DNA from: Rehmannia glutinosa
Lineage: Eukaryota; Streptophyta; Magnoliopsida; Lamiales; Orobanchaceae
NCBI GenBank assembly: GCA_016081115.2
Contig: CM071930.1
Location: 29,899,641 to 29,963,640, forward strand
Direction of reading: 5' to 3'
Length of the DNA: 64,000 nucleotides
The notes under the pieces are model-generated. The model did no database searches and was not told where the DNA came from. It was given only the letters and a program-made list of their open reading frames with translations. Made by a program: the position numbers and the translations under genes. Shown in pieces: positions 32,128-42,450 of this stretch. How positions within the stretch are numbered: position 1 is the stretch's first letter; each line of letters starts with the position of its first letter.

Positions 32128-32610
32128 TAGTGTCACTGTGCCTAAAAAAGTAGTTTTCCTTTAAAAAGTATTAGTAGTTTGTTTCCCTTAGAAGTATCAT
32201 CAGTTTATTTTAATAGTCCTCCAGAAAAGTATTAGTTTCTTTCCTCAAAAGTCTTAGTAGTCGCCCTAAAACACATTAGTAATCACCTGGAAAATGTTAG
32301 TAGTTCCTCTAAAAAGTATTAGTGGTTCCCCAAAAAAGTATCATTTTTTCTAAAAAGTAGTAGTTTTTCGATGAAATGTATTATTAATCTCCATCAAAAT
32401 TATTTAACATTCCTCTGAAATTAAGTATTAGTATTCCCCCTAAAACGTATTAGCAGTTCAGGACAGTATTAGTTTTTCCTCTAAAAAGTATTAGTAGTTT
32501 TTCTGAAAGGTATTAGTTTTTTTTCCTGAAAATTATTAATTCTTTTGATGAAAATTATTAGTAGTTCCCCTTAAAATTATTACTTACTAATTCCTTTAGA
32601 AGTAACAATT
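32128..32610 (+). repeat. Degenerate short tandem array (AAAGTATTAGTAGTT type)
   Basis: More than a dozen variants of a 22-30-bp unit, roughly CTAAAAAGTATTAGTAGTTC, follow each other without a break. Spacing drifts, so it is an old minisatellite or a transposon subterminal region. No coding frame. Confidence 0.75.
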
Positions 32611-33018
32611 ACAAGTGGCAGCTCGCTTCAGCTGAGTACTTTTCTTCAAGACTACACTAAATGATTTTCTTATATTTATTTTTTGGGTAAAAATACGGCA
32701 TCTAAGGAAGAATAATTAGTGAGTTAATGATTTTTATCTATGCTTTCGAGTTAAAAAAGTTGTGTTGATGGTTTTTTGCTTTTGCCCTTTAAAAGAAAAT
32801 CTTGAAATATACTCAAAATGTCCTTGTTTTGAAAACTAGAAACTAAGCCCACAAAATAGGTATGATTTAGTTCCTGTACAGCAGCGGGAGAGCAGCAAGC
32901 ATATCCATGGAAGAGAAAAATCATGGAACATATACATCAGTATAAATCGAAGTCCCTCTCATATATATTTTAACAATGAAGGCCCACATAAGAGATTTAG
33001 CTACAGCCTGCAGGCTGC
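32611..33018. other. Non-coding DNA left of the copia insertion
   Basis: No recognised feature. The plus strand contains TGCAGGCTGCGGCA next to the copia target site. Confidence 0.3.
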
Positions 33019-33023
33019 GGCAA

Positions 33024-33314
33024 TGAAGACAAAAGAATTTTTTATAATCTGAAAATTTCATTCAACTTGATTGTCTTACAAATTCCCCCAACATGGTGTC
33101 TTATTTATACACATGAATTGGCCATAGGAATCACCAACTATTAAATTGACACTACAAAAAACAAGATGACTCTTTGAACAACTTAGACTCTTCAAACTAC
33201 TTATTCAAACTTAGGAAATATAATTCAAACTTTGGACACTAAAATACTCTTGAAAATGCTAAAGGATACTTGACCAAAATAATTATTCTCCAAATTCAAT
33301 TTATACTTCCAACA
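33024..33314 (-). repeat. Copia 3' LTR
   Basis: 291-bp LTR, start TGTTGGAAGTATAAATTG in element sense. The end of RNase H (stop at 33,301) overlaps it by a few codons. GGGAGGCAT just upstream is the polypurine tract. Confidence 0.92.
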
Positions 33315-34080
33315 ATGCCTCCCGTAAATTGAATTTGCTCTTGACTCCCAAAGCATCAACATTTCTTGAGAAAACCGGTCCTCCAAGCGGTTTAGTAAAA
33401 ATATCTGCGAGTTGCTCATTACTTCGGCAATATTCAATGTTCACTTCTCCTTCATTAACAAGCTCTCTTAAGAAGTGAAAACGAAGACGGATGTGCTTCG
33501 TTCTTCCGTGCAAAACAGGATATTTGGAGACAGAAATAGCCGAGCTATTATCATAATATAACACTGTCGGATCATGTTGCTTGAAATTCAAACATTCTAA
33601 AATTCCTCTTAACCAAACAATTTGACATCCAGCTGAAGAAGCTGCGATGTATTCCGCCTCTGTGGTGGAAAGTGCCACAATGGGTTTTATTTTTGAACTC
33701 CATGAAATTGCTCCACTTCCAAGATTGAATATATATCTGGAAGTACTTCGAGAATCATCCATGCTTCCTCCAAGATCACTATCGGTATAGCCAACAAGTT
33801 TGATAGGAACTTGTGTTTCATAGAAAATACCATGATCAATGGTTCCTTTCACATATCTCAAAATTCTTTTGGCCGCCTCCCAATGATTTGAACAAGGATT
33901 CTCCATAAACTTGCTAACTAGACTTATCGCAAACATGATGTCGGGTCTAGTGGCGGTCAAATACATCAAATTTCCAATTAAGCTTCGAAACATGGTAGAA
34001 TTCACAAACTTTCCTTCACCGTTCTTGCTTAACTTCAATCCAGTAATTCAAGGAGTTGATACCGGATTAGAATTCTCCAT
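33301..34080 (-). pseudogene. pol: Copia RT C-terminus and RNase H
   Basis: The frame 34,038-33,301 (245 codons) reads FRSLIGNLMYLTATRPDIMF, KRILRYVKGTIDHGI, VGYTDSDLGGSMDDSRSTS, ALSTTEAEYIA, HGRTKHIRLRFHFL and EQLADIFTKPLGG. The RNase H carboxylates are in the expected blocks. It is separated from the RT piece upstream by a stop after NPVSTP at about 34,048. It degrades RNA in the RNA-DNA hybrid. Confidence 0.92.
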
Positions 34081-34440
34081 TTTGAATTTTTTCAGAATTT
34101 CAGTTCCATACTTTTCTTGAGAAATAAAGATTCCAGCCTTTGATTGTTGAACATTAATCCCAAGAAAATGATGCAACTCTCCCAAATCTGTCATTTCTAA
34201 TTCGTTCATCATAGAGACTTTAAAATCTTTCAACATTCCCAAATTATTTCCCGTAAAAATGAGATCATCGACATAAAAGCTTACAACCATAAAACCTTCG
34301 TTAGTGTTCCTTTTGATATAAAGTGTGTGCTCAAAAGGACACTTTTCAAAACCAAAATTAATGAAATAATCATTAATTCGGCCATACCATGCTCGAGGCG
34401 ACTGTTTTAACCCGTAAAGGTCCTTTTTGAGTTTGTACAC
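34048..34440 (-). pseudogene. pol: Copia RT palm with catalytic YVDD
   Basis: 130 codons: KKDLYGLKQSPRAWYGRIN, FYVDDLIFTGN (catalytic DD), LGELHHFLGINVQQSK, ISQEKYGTEILKKF. It overlaps the end of the upstream 682-codon frame by ~30 bp in another frame, so one indel near 34,430 splits RT. Confidence 0.92.
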
Positions 34441-36455
34441 TTTATCTTCCTCGCCTTTTTTAAAAAATCCGGTGGTTGCTCAAGATAAATTTCTTCTTGC
34501 AAATAACCATTTAAAAACGCTGATTTCACGTCCATTTGGAATAATTTCCAACCATTTTGAGCAGCAAGAGAGATAACCAAACAAATGGTATCAAGTCTAG
34601 AAACAGGAGCAAATACCTCATTGAAGTCTTCACCCTCCTTTTGTTTGTACCCCTTTGTAACCAATCGTGTTTTGTATTTATTGATTGAGCCATCTGGATT
34701 GGTCTTCGTTTTGAACATCCATTTAACACCAATCGGGGATTTATGCGGAGGCAAAACAGTGAATTCCCATGTACCATTCTTTTCAATGGAATTAATTTCG
34801 TCATTCATTGCTTGAATCCACTTTTCTTCTTTTGAAGCTTCTTCGTAAGAGACTGGATCTTCACCCGCAAAGAATGAAAAAAATACTTGATCTGGTGCAT
34901 CAGTCACTTCAGTTTCATCATAAATTTCTCTCAAGCTTCTTGTCCTTCTCTCCAAAGGCGACGGTGAACTTTGAGGAGATTCGTTTCTTTCACCATATTC
35001 AGGTTGCATTGGTTGAGATTCGCCTTCATCAAAATCAAAGATTTGCAAATTTGATGAACCTGAAAAATCTGAAAAATCATAACAAGCTTTTTCATCAAAA
35101 CGAACATCTCTACTAATCACAATTTTCTTTGTCTTTGGATTATAAAGCTTGTAAGCTTTGGTCCTCTCACTATATCCAATAAAAATGCATTTTTCAGGTT
35201 TATCATCCAACTTTGTTCTCAAAGAATCTGGAACATATGCATAAGCAAAACAACCAAATGTTTTCAAGTGACAAACATTTGGCTTCTTTCCGTACCAAGC
35301 CTCATTTGGAGTAGAATTCTGCAAACTCTTTGTTGGTGATCGGTTGATTAAATAGATAGCACATGAGATAGCTTGAGCCCAAAATTTAGCCGGCATATTT
35401 TTCTTTTTCAACATGCATCGCACCATATTCATGATCGTTCTATTTTTTCGCTCCGCGATGCCATTTTGTTGTGGTGTATACCGAGCTATCAATTCATGTC
35501 TAACACCATGACTACGACAAAATTCTTCAAATAAGTTAGACAAATATTCTCCAACACGATCACTTCTCAAATTTTTAATTTGACAACCGAAAAACTTTTC
35601 AGCTTGAATTTTGAACTCCTTGAAATATGAAAGGGCTTCAGATTTTTCTTTCAAAAAATAAACCCAAACTTTTCTTGTGTATTCATCAACAAATAACAAG
35701 AAATACCGGCTACCTCCAAAAGATGGAACTTGAATCGGTCCATAAGTATCTGTATGAACAAGCTCCAAAGGTGAATGTGATTTCCAACTTGATTTTGTTG
35801 GGGATGGATCTCGGAGTTGTTTTCCCAATTGGCATTCTTCGCAAACTTCACTTATTGCATCAATTTGAGGCAACCCTTGAACAATATTTTTGCTTGATAA
35901 CTCCTTCAAACTTTGAAAATTGAGGTGACCGAATCTGTCATACCATAACTTGGAAATCTCTTCATCAGAAGAAAGATAACAATTGGCATTCAGCACATCA
36001 AGCTTGACAGGAAATAAATTGTTCGAGCCCAAACCAATCTTTGTAACAAGTTGATTTTTCTTCTTCATGGTGCAAAGATTATTCACAAAGTGAATATCAA
36101 AACCTTTCTTCATCAAGTGGCCAACACTTAGCAAATTACTTTGCAATCCAGGTACATAAAATACCTCCGGCATTTTTTGAACTTTTCCATTTTTTGTTTT
36201 AAAAGTAATTTCTCCAACACCTTGAATTTTAAATGTCTTGGCATCTCCAATTGTAACCTGCCCATGGTTATCTTCGACTAGAGATGTAAATAAATTTTTG
36301 TTTCCAGTCATATGTCGACTTGCCCCACTATCAAAATGCCAAATATTTCCAAAATTTCCATCAGAAGCTATCAACAAAGTTTCAGAATTTTCTGTTTCAT
36401 TTTCATGCACCAAGCCAGCTTCTTGCTTTTTCAGGATATTTAATCCCAAAATCAC
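34407..36455 (-). CDS. pol: Copia protease, integrase and RT N-terminus
   Basis: 682-codon frame. Protease active site WHFDSGASRHMT at residues 39-50 (D42). GAG-pre-integrase with the zinc ligands LWYDRFGHLNFQ (H177) and CEECQLGKQ (C205, C208). Integrase core D236 (LVHTDTYGP), D299 (LRSDRVGEYL, where DNGGEF is usual) and E335 (PQQNGIAERKNR). C-terminal GYSERTKAYKLYNP. RT starts at about residue 545 (KWIQAMNDEINSIEKNGTW) and reaches motif A FQMDVKSAFLNG (D642). The frame then shifts. Catalytic residues are intact, which fits a young element. Confidence 0.95.
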   Translation of the reverse strand: MILGLNILKKQEAGLVHENETENSETLLIASDGNFGNIWHFDSGASRHMTGNKNLFTSLVEDNHGQVTIGDAKTFKIQGVGEITFKTKNGKVQKMPEVFYVPGLQSNLLSVGHLMKKGFDIHFVNNLCTMKKKNQLVTKIGLGSNNLFPVKLDVLNANCYLSSDEEISKLWYDRFGHLNFQSLKELSSKNIVQGLPQIDAISEVCEECQLGKQLRDPSPTKSSWKSHSPLELVHTDTYGPIQVPSFGGSRYFLLFVDEYTRKVWVYFLKEKSEALSYFKEFKIQAEKFFGCQIKNLRSDRVGEYLSNLFEEFCRSHGVRHELIARYTPQQNGIAERKNRTIMNMVRCMLKKKNMPAKFWAQAISCAIYLINRSPTKSLQNSTPNEAWYGKKPNVCHLKTFGCFAYAYVPDSLRTKLDDKPEKCIFIGYSERTKAYKLYNPKTKKIVISRDVRFDEKACYDFSDFSGSSNLQIFDFDEGESQPMQPEYGERNESPQSSPSPLERRTRSLREIYDETEVTDAPDQVFFSFFAGEDPVSYEEASKEEKWIQAMNDEINSIEKNGTWEFTVLPPHKSPIGVKWMFKTKTNPDGSINKYKTRLVTKGYKQKEGEDFNEVFAPVSRLDTICLVISLAAQNGWKLFQMDVKSAFLNGYLQEEIYLEQPPDFLKKARKIKCTNSKRTFTG

Positions 36456-37328
36456 TTATTTTGTGGCCTGGTTTATGACAATGATAACATTCAATATAGG
36501 CTTTGTTACCTTTATAGGTACCTCGTCTCTTCCTCTTTGAAACTCTTGAAAATATCGTCTATTTTCTCCTTCTTTTTGTTCTTCCTGTTCTTTAGGTTGT
36601 CTTTCGCCTCTTCCTTGTCCACGACCTCGTCTACGTCCACGACGAGAACCACGGCCTCCCGTGAATGTGAACTGGGATTTTAAAGCTTGATCAACAGAAG
36701 AAGTAAGTTGAGGATTTCTTTGAAGGATCCTCGCTTCGTGAGCTTCCAATATTCCTTGTAGACTCTCCATCGGCATTGATGAAAGATCTTGCGATTCTTC
36801 AATAGCCACAACCACATGATCAAATTTATTGGGTAGGCTTCGAAGAACTTTTTCGACAACCCTTTGGGTCTCCATAATTTCTCCATTTGATGCCATTTGA
36901 TTTACAAGAGAAGTAACTCTTGTAAAATATTCCGAGATTTTTTCATTGTCTCTCATCTCTAATTTCTCAAATTCAGCCCGTAGAGATTGTAGGTCGACTT
37001 TCTTCACTTGATCTTGACCGGAATACGTCGTCTCAAGAATTTTCCATGCTTCTTGAGCACTCTTTGCCTTGGAGATCCTTTCACAAATCGGAATTCCGAT
37101 TGCTTGATAAATTTGAAAAAGTGCTTTTTTATCATTTTTCTTCTTGTTCTTCAAAATATTTTTTTGTGCGTTAGTCAATTGAGTTTCATCCTCAGGTGGA
37201 TTTACACCTTCTTCAACAACACTTCATATGTCTTGAGATTCAAGACATAACTTCATTATATTGCTCCAATAATCAAACTTTTCTCCTTTGAAACGAGGCA
37301 CAAGTGTAATAAGATTGTTGCTAGCCAT
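36456..37328 (-). pseudogene. gag: Copia gag
   Basis: The ATG at 37,328 (MASNNLITLVPRFKGE) lies just inside the primer-binding site. An in-frame TGA at 37,224-37,226 sits where Trp is usual (LESQDxW). Then AQEAWKILETTYSGQDQVKK, LRAEFEKLEMRDNEKI, VEKVLRSLPNKFDHVVVAI and an Arg/Gly-rich tail RGSRRGRRRGRGQGRG. The zinc knuckle CYHCHKPGHK follows in another frame near 36,470-36,500 and lacks its last Cys. UBN2-type copia gag. Confidence 0.92.
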
Positions 37329-37360
37329 TTCTCTCGCTCTCTCTCTCTTTTTTTAATATG

Positions 37361-37372
37361 GCTCTGATACCA
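37361..37372 (-). promoter_or_regulatory. Copia primer-binding site
   Basis: TGGTATCAGAGC in element sense, three bases from the 5' LTR. Initiator tRNA-Met type. Confidence 0.88.
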
Positions 37373-37375
37373 AAT

Positions 37376-37666
37376 TGAAGATAATTTTTTTTTTATAATC
37401 TGAAAATTTCATTCAACTTGATTGTCTTACAAATTCCCCCAACATAGTATCCTATTTATACACATGAATTAGCCATAGGAATCACCAACTATTAAATTGA
37501 CACTACAAAAAACAAGATTACTCTTTGAACAACTTAGACTCTTCAAACTACTTATTCAAACTAAGGAAATATAATTCAAACTTTGGAACACTAAAATACT
37601 CTTGAAAATGCTAAAGGACGCTTGACCAAAATAATTATTCTCCAAATTCAATTTATACTTCCAACA
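37376..37666 (-). repeat. Copia 5' LTR
   Basis: 291-bp LTR matching 33,024-33,314. It begins TGAAGATAATTTTTTTTTT in the plus reading, where the left copy differs most. Confidence 0.92.
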
Positions 37667-37671
37667 GGCAG

Positions 37672-38043
37672 AAGCAAAACGTATATATATTAAAGGAGGC
37701 TAATAATAAAAAAAAGGAAAAGAAAACAATCACATGCATATATATATATATATATAAGATAATAAAATTTAAATATATTTCATTTGCAACAAAAAAAAAT
37801 ATTAATATTCATTAGTAAATATTTATGAAATACATCATTAAATCTTAGAATTTCTCTTGCGTATCACAAAATTATCTACAATTGAATCTATAATAAAATG
37901 ATTTACAATTTATTTTTCAATATACACTAGCAAACAATAATTAATAAATTCAGTTTCCCTTTTATTTATTTTATTTGATGAATAGAAAAAGAGGAAAATT
38001 AATTTTTATTATATTAACTAGAATACATATGGCCCAAAAAAGT
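37672..38043. other. AT-rich DNA with a TA microsatellite
   Basis: A (TA)n run lies at about 37,737-37,756. Otherwise AT-rich and featureless. Confidence 0.5.
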
Positions 38044-38656
38044 TAAGGATGACAATTGGCAATGGGGCAGGTTTTTAACCTATCCCAGCATCAAACTCGC
38101 TCCGTTGGGAGGGTCTAGACCCGATTAAATAGGTCCAGGGGTGGGTCTTGGGTCCAATAGGATCCAACCCGATCCGCCCCGCCATATTAATTTTGTTACA
38201 TTTTTTGTATGTGATATTTTTGCATTATTTACTTTTAGATTTGAGTGTTATATTGATATTAATTTACTAGTACACCATCATATAATATTGTACTTTGAAT
38301 ATTTATTTTGAGTATTAGTTGAGTACTATTGCAGGATCCTAATAGTAATTTTTTTTTTTTAAAAAAAATCCTAATAGTAGCTAAATAGTTGTAAAACATA
38401 GTTTCAATAAGTTGAATAAATACATTTAATTTTTATGACCTATTGGAATTTGGTTGCTTTTGAAAATTTGGCCACAAATACAAAAAAAATATTATTGCAA
38501 TTAAAAAAATACATTGGGGGGTCTAACCGGCCTCCGGCAGGTTTTGGCCCGGAGCAGGATGGGTCTTGAGGCGGGGCGAGGCGGGTCCCAAGTCTTATTT
38601 GTTCTTGGTGGGGCGGGTCCCCGATTTTGCCAAACCCGCCCTATTACCATCCCTAC
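38044..38656. mobile_element. MITE-like element with GC-rich terminal inverted repeats
   Basis: The left end AAGGATGACAATTGGCAATG continues GGGCAGG and is complementary to the right end CCCGCCCTATTACCATCCCT. The ends are rich in GGCGGGTC/GACCCGCC motifs while the middle is AT-rich. This GGGATGGCAATGGGGCGGG-type terminus is common in plant genomes. Length ~610 bp, no coding capacity. Target duplication uncertain (perhaps TA). Confidence 0.6.
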
Positions 38657-39083
38657 ACAAAGTCTCTAATTTACTTAGTAAAATTCATGGGCCATGTGGT
38701 CCACAATAAATTTTACAAACAAATTTTACGGGGACGAGGACTGTATATTGTATGTATATATATGTATATATATACATTTAAGCCAATACATATATATAGG
38801 TTATTACATCAGAAAAATAAAAAAGTTGGGAGGAGGGGCAGGGCCCCCCTGGGCATGCAGGTGGATCCGCCCCTGGCTACAGGGGATGGAGAGAGCGTGA
38901 TGGATCGAGGAGGTGGTCCGACGTCGGTGTGGTTGAATATTTGGGGAGGGTGAGAGAGGGAAGGAGTTATCGAGGAGGAAAAAGAAAGTAGATAGCACCT
39001 CGTCAACTTTTCCCTTTCGTTTTGGATTAGTTATGGATTCAGGTTTGGGCTTTGGAGATCCATCTTACGTATTCAAATTCGTG
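38657..39083. other. Non-coding DNA
   Basis: Contains an AT-rich TATATATG tract (38,750-38,800) and a GC-rich stretch (GGCAGGGCCCCCCTGGGC near 38,837) of a kind often found near transposon ends. No gene seen. Confidence 0.35.
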
Positions 39084-39430
39084 AGACGGTCTGACAGGAG
39101 ACCTTCTCTATAAGAAATTGTTAATGAAAATATTGTAAAATTTGTGAAATTAACCTGTCAATTAGATTTTGGCGAATAAAATTCAAATATTGATCTAAAT
39201 AATAATTTGAATTGCCCAAAACAATAATGGTAGGCTACAGTATTTGCTAATTATTAGTATATGAGCTTGGGCTTTATTGTTTTGGCCAATCAAAATTGAT
39301 ATTGGGATCAATATTATTCATCATAAGTCCCGTACTCTCGATCTCTCCTATCTAGGGATGCCAAAATTCTTACGGAGAATTATTCCTATTGGTACTCAAA
39401 TAAAAGACAAAAACTCTGGTCAGACCGTCT
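39084..39430. repeat. Inverted repeat pair AGACGGTCTGAC (possible MITE ends)
   Basis: AGACGGTCTGAC at 39,084-39,095 and its exact complement GTCAGACCGTCT at 39,419-39,430 bound a ~350-bp non-coding segment. A second TTAGACGG copy lies just outside. Short non-autonomous element or chance. Confidence 0.4.
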
Positions 39431-39599
39431 AATGGGACTGGCTTGTTAGACGGATCTGACCCGCGACCCGGTGTTATTTTGGTAGTTTACGTGACCATTT
39501 AATTTCGGCGTGGTATTTTTTTATGCGGTGTTAAGTTGTTAGCCCTGTTTTTATGTTGGTAGTTTTTTTGTATTTTGTATTACTTTTTATTCTCAATTG

Positions 39600-40400
39600 T
39601 ATTAGTTGTTACACTGAAATGTATTAGTCCAAAATATGTTTTGCCACGAAGTTGTCCCTTTTAATTATAAAACAAAGAACTACTATGAAACTGTAAAGAC
39701 TAATGCATGCTTTTAATACATCTAATACATTATAACACAACGTGTAATATTTTTCTACATAGTTGTCCCTTTTAATTATAAAACAGAGACTTTTCTACGG
39801 AGTTGTAAAGTCTAATACATTTATTTGATACATCTAATACATTGGAATGCAATGTGTAATACTTTTCTACAAAGTTTTGTCATTTAATAATAAAACAGAG
39901 AATTACTAAGAAGTTGTAAAGTCTAATACATGTTTTTAATACATCTAATACATTATAACACAATGTGTAATATGTTTCTACAAAGTTGTCCATCTTAATT
40001 AAAAAACAGTGACTTTCTACGGAGTAGTAAAGTCTAATACATTTATTTGATACGTCTAATACATTGGAATGCAATGTGTAATATGTTTCTACAAAGTTAT
40101 ACCATTTAATAATAAAAACGAGAATTACTAAAAAGTTGTAAAGTATAATACATTTTTCTAATACATCCAATACATTAGAATGCAATGTGTAATACTTTTC
40201 TTCAAAGTGGTGCCTTTTAAATATAAAACAGAGATTTTCTACAGAGTTGTAGAGTCTAATACATTTATTTGATACATCTAATACATTGGAATGCAATGTG
40301 TAATACTTTTCTACAAAGTTATGCCATTTAATAATAAAACACAAAATTACTAAGAACATGTAAAGTATAATACATTTTTTTGATACATCCAATGCATTAG
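39600..40400. repeat. 111-bp tandem array (left part)
   Basis: TTGTAAAG(T)CTAATACAT-type starts fall at 39,690, 39,801, 39,912, 40,023, 40,134, 40,245 and 40,357, a strict 111-bp period (112 in the last step). The unit contains TCTAATACATTGGAATGCA and TTTCTACAAAGTTGT. As 111 is a multiple of three, a 240-codon frame stays open on the minus strand (40,602-39,880) with the same periodic peptide; I regard it as a by-product. The array is cut by the chromovirus at 40,400 and resumes at 47,208. Confidence 0.92.
40396..40400. repeat. Target site duplication ATTAG (left)
   Basis: ATTAG at 40,396-40,400 and 47,203-47,207. Removing the insert restores the normal 111-bp unit order. Confidence 0.92.
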
Positions 40401-42415
40401 TGTAACGCCCCATTTTCATAAATTTAAAAATAGAATATGATTTATAAATTGATAGTGCAATTTGATATGAAAAAGTGCATTCTAAGTATTCTAAAAGAAC
40501 TTTGATCAACCAAATAATAATATAAAAAAATAAATAAATGATATTTTCAAAAAGTATTATTCCATAAATTAATTTTAGCTTCAAAATGAAATAGTCTAAC
40601 AAAGAAAATAGTAATTAGAATTCATTATTCTAAAATTTTACTTCGGGTAACCGCCACTACTTGTCCAGCCAACTCCATCATCAATCAGAAATGGAAGTTT
40701 TATATTTGGGGTGAGCATTCAACAGCTCAGTAAGGGCAATTTGTCCAAGCTAAATACACAACACACATCACAAAATAACATGCTTATAATTGAAAGTTTA
40801 ACTGTAGCTATGGCATTGAAATATGGCTGGCACTGCCAGGATTTCACCGGAGGGAACTTTTATGCCCCGAACCTCTGCATGGTCCCACACGACTATAGAC
40901 ACGTAAATGGCTCGCACTGCCGGAATTTCACCGGAGGAAACTTTTATGTCCCGGACCTCTATATGGTCCCACACGACTATAGACACGTAGCACGCAGAAG
41001 TAACATTATCCAGCAACATATAATGGGCATTTAACAAGGACAATAAAAGCGGAATTTAGAAAAACCCCTACCTGAATAGTAGTAGTGTAGCATAGAATGT
41101 GATGAAGAATGTATGTTTCGAAAATCTTCGTTGCCTACAAATTAAATTTAAATAAGTATTAATATATTATAACTTTTATATAAAGTTAATATATATATAT
41201 ATATAAAATTTTAAGGGCTAGATATTAATTGGGTAGAAATTGTGTTGGATCGAAATTAGCTTGGTAAAAAAAATCTAAATTATGGGCAAAATCATTTTAC
41301 CTTTTTTTTATCATATACTTTTTCCTTTCTCTTTCTCTTTCCCTAACCCATTTCACATTATCCCATCCTCCAATCTCCATCCCCAAACCACACGTCCCAT
41401 ATCCTTTCCCCTCTTTCCCTCTTTTGTTTTTTTTTTTCTTTTTCTTTTTTTCCCCTCATTTTCCTTTTCTTCTTATTTTTTTCTTTTCTACCCTCTTCTT
41501 TTCTTCCCAGACTTCTTTTTCTGCATAATCCTCTTTGGTCTCTCTTTGTGACACACATAGTCAACCCCCCTCCCCAATTTATCTCCCTTTCTCCGTCTCT
41601 TTACGGGCCTTCAACACATACACGCATCGGAGCACAGCGGCGATAACAGTAGTGGCGCGGTGGTGATGGGCCAACGACGGGTGGTCGATTGGCATGACCA
41701 AGTCCACCCATTTTCTTCTCCCTCAAAGATCATTCGCTCTCTTCTCTCTTGCTCTCTTTATTATTATTTGTTTTTAATTTTTTTGTGTGTGCTTGTTTTG
41801 GGTTGTTCATTGTAGGAAGAATAAGAAGATTTCGTATATTTGTAGTTTGTGAGTTACTTTTTTATAAATTGGAAATTTGCAATATAAGTAATGTGATTGG
41901 GTTTGAAAATTTGGCAAAGGAAGATTTCTGGCCTAAATTTTATCTCTAATTGATTCACTAATCAATTAAATAATTATTAAAACTAATAAAATGGAATAAT
42001 TGATATAATAAGTATTCAATTATGCTGAAAACTTAAATGTTAAAATGCTAAAGATTAGGAATTTGAAAATGTTGATTAAATGTGTAATACAAATTGATTT
42101 CCCAAAATTTTGATATTAATCAGAGTTAATGATGAACTTTATATATATATATATATATAAATATATATATATTTGGTTGTACTTTTTTTATATTTAGTTG
42201 TATTGTTTGGATAGTGGACTATGAGTTTGGGATTGGGCAAGGTAATGGGCTCATGATTATTTCTAATGGGCCAGAAATAAAATAAAGTTAAAAAAAATAG
42301 TAATTTGTTAAGCCCAAATGTAATAGAATTTCCAGAAATCCCAAATTTTAAAATTCCTAATTATCAAATAATCGAGCCCTAATTTCTATTTTCCTCCAAT
42401 TTTCCTGGTATTACA
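40401..42415 (-). repeat. Chromovirus 3' LTR (2,015 bp)
   Basis: Contains an 84-bp direct duplication (starts 40,825 and 40,909; CACTGCCxGGATTTCACCGG to CACGACTATAGACACG), a long pyrimidine tract (41,300-41,560) and a TA microsatellite (42,141-42,172). A 107-codon frame over the duplication (40,711-41,034) is present at the same place and length in the other LTR. No homology is recognised. Confidence 0.88.
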
Positions 42416-42450
42416 TCTTGCTCCTCTTAAAATTAATTTCGTCCTCGAAA
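42416..42450 (-). promoter_or_regulatory. Chromovirus pol end and polypurine tract
   Basis: In element sense ATTTCGAGGACGAAATTAAT is followed by TTTTAAGAGGAGCAAGA, then the LTR start TGTAATACC. The A/G run is the plus-strand primer. Confidence 0.75.

Larger units (their letters stand above)
33024..37666 (-). mobile_element. Nearly complete Ty1/copia element with 291-bp LTRs
   Basis: Element of 4,643 bp on the minus strand. LTRs 33,024-33,314 and 37,376-37,666 start TGAAGA and end CCAACA (plus strand). Flanks GGCAA (33,019-33,023) and GGCAG (37,667-37,671) form a target duplication with one mismatch. A tRNA-Met-type primer-binding site, gag, protease, integrase, RT and RNase H are all present in Ty1/copia order. 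About nine substitutions by eye separate the LTRs apart from their first 20 bases. One nonsense codon and two or three frame breaks in gag-pol suggest that it is recently inactivated. Copia lineage not assigned. Confidence 0.93.

Noticed and set aside
33150..33166. CACTACAAAAAACAAG resembling a CACTA terminus (also at 37,502)
   Set aside because: It lies inside both LTRs of the copia element at the same place, with no subterminal repeats, so it is chance.
39880..40602. 240-codon minus-strand frame with a periodic peptide
   Set aside because: It follows the 111-bp tandem repeat (a multiple of three) and runs on into chromovirus LTR sequence; no domain, and codon content is that of the AT-rich repeat.
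41282..41551. Hydrophobic Phe/Pro-rich frame in the chromovirus LTR
   Set aside because: Produced by a low-complexity pyrimidine tract; frame not maintained in the other LTR (46,066-46,334 shifts).
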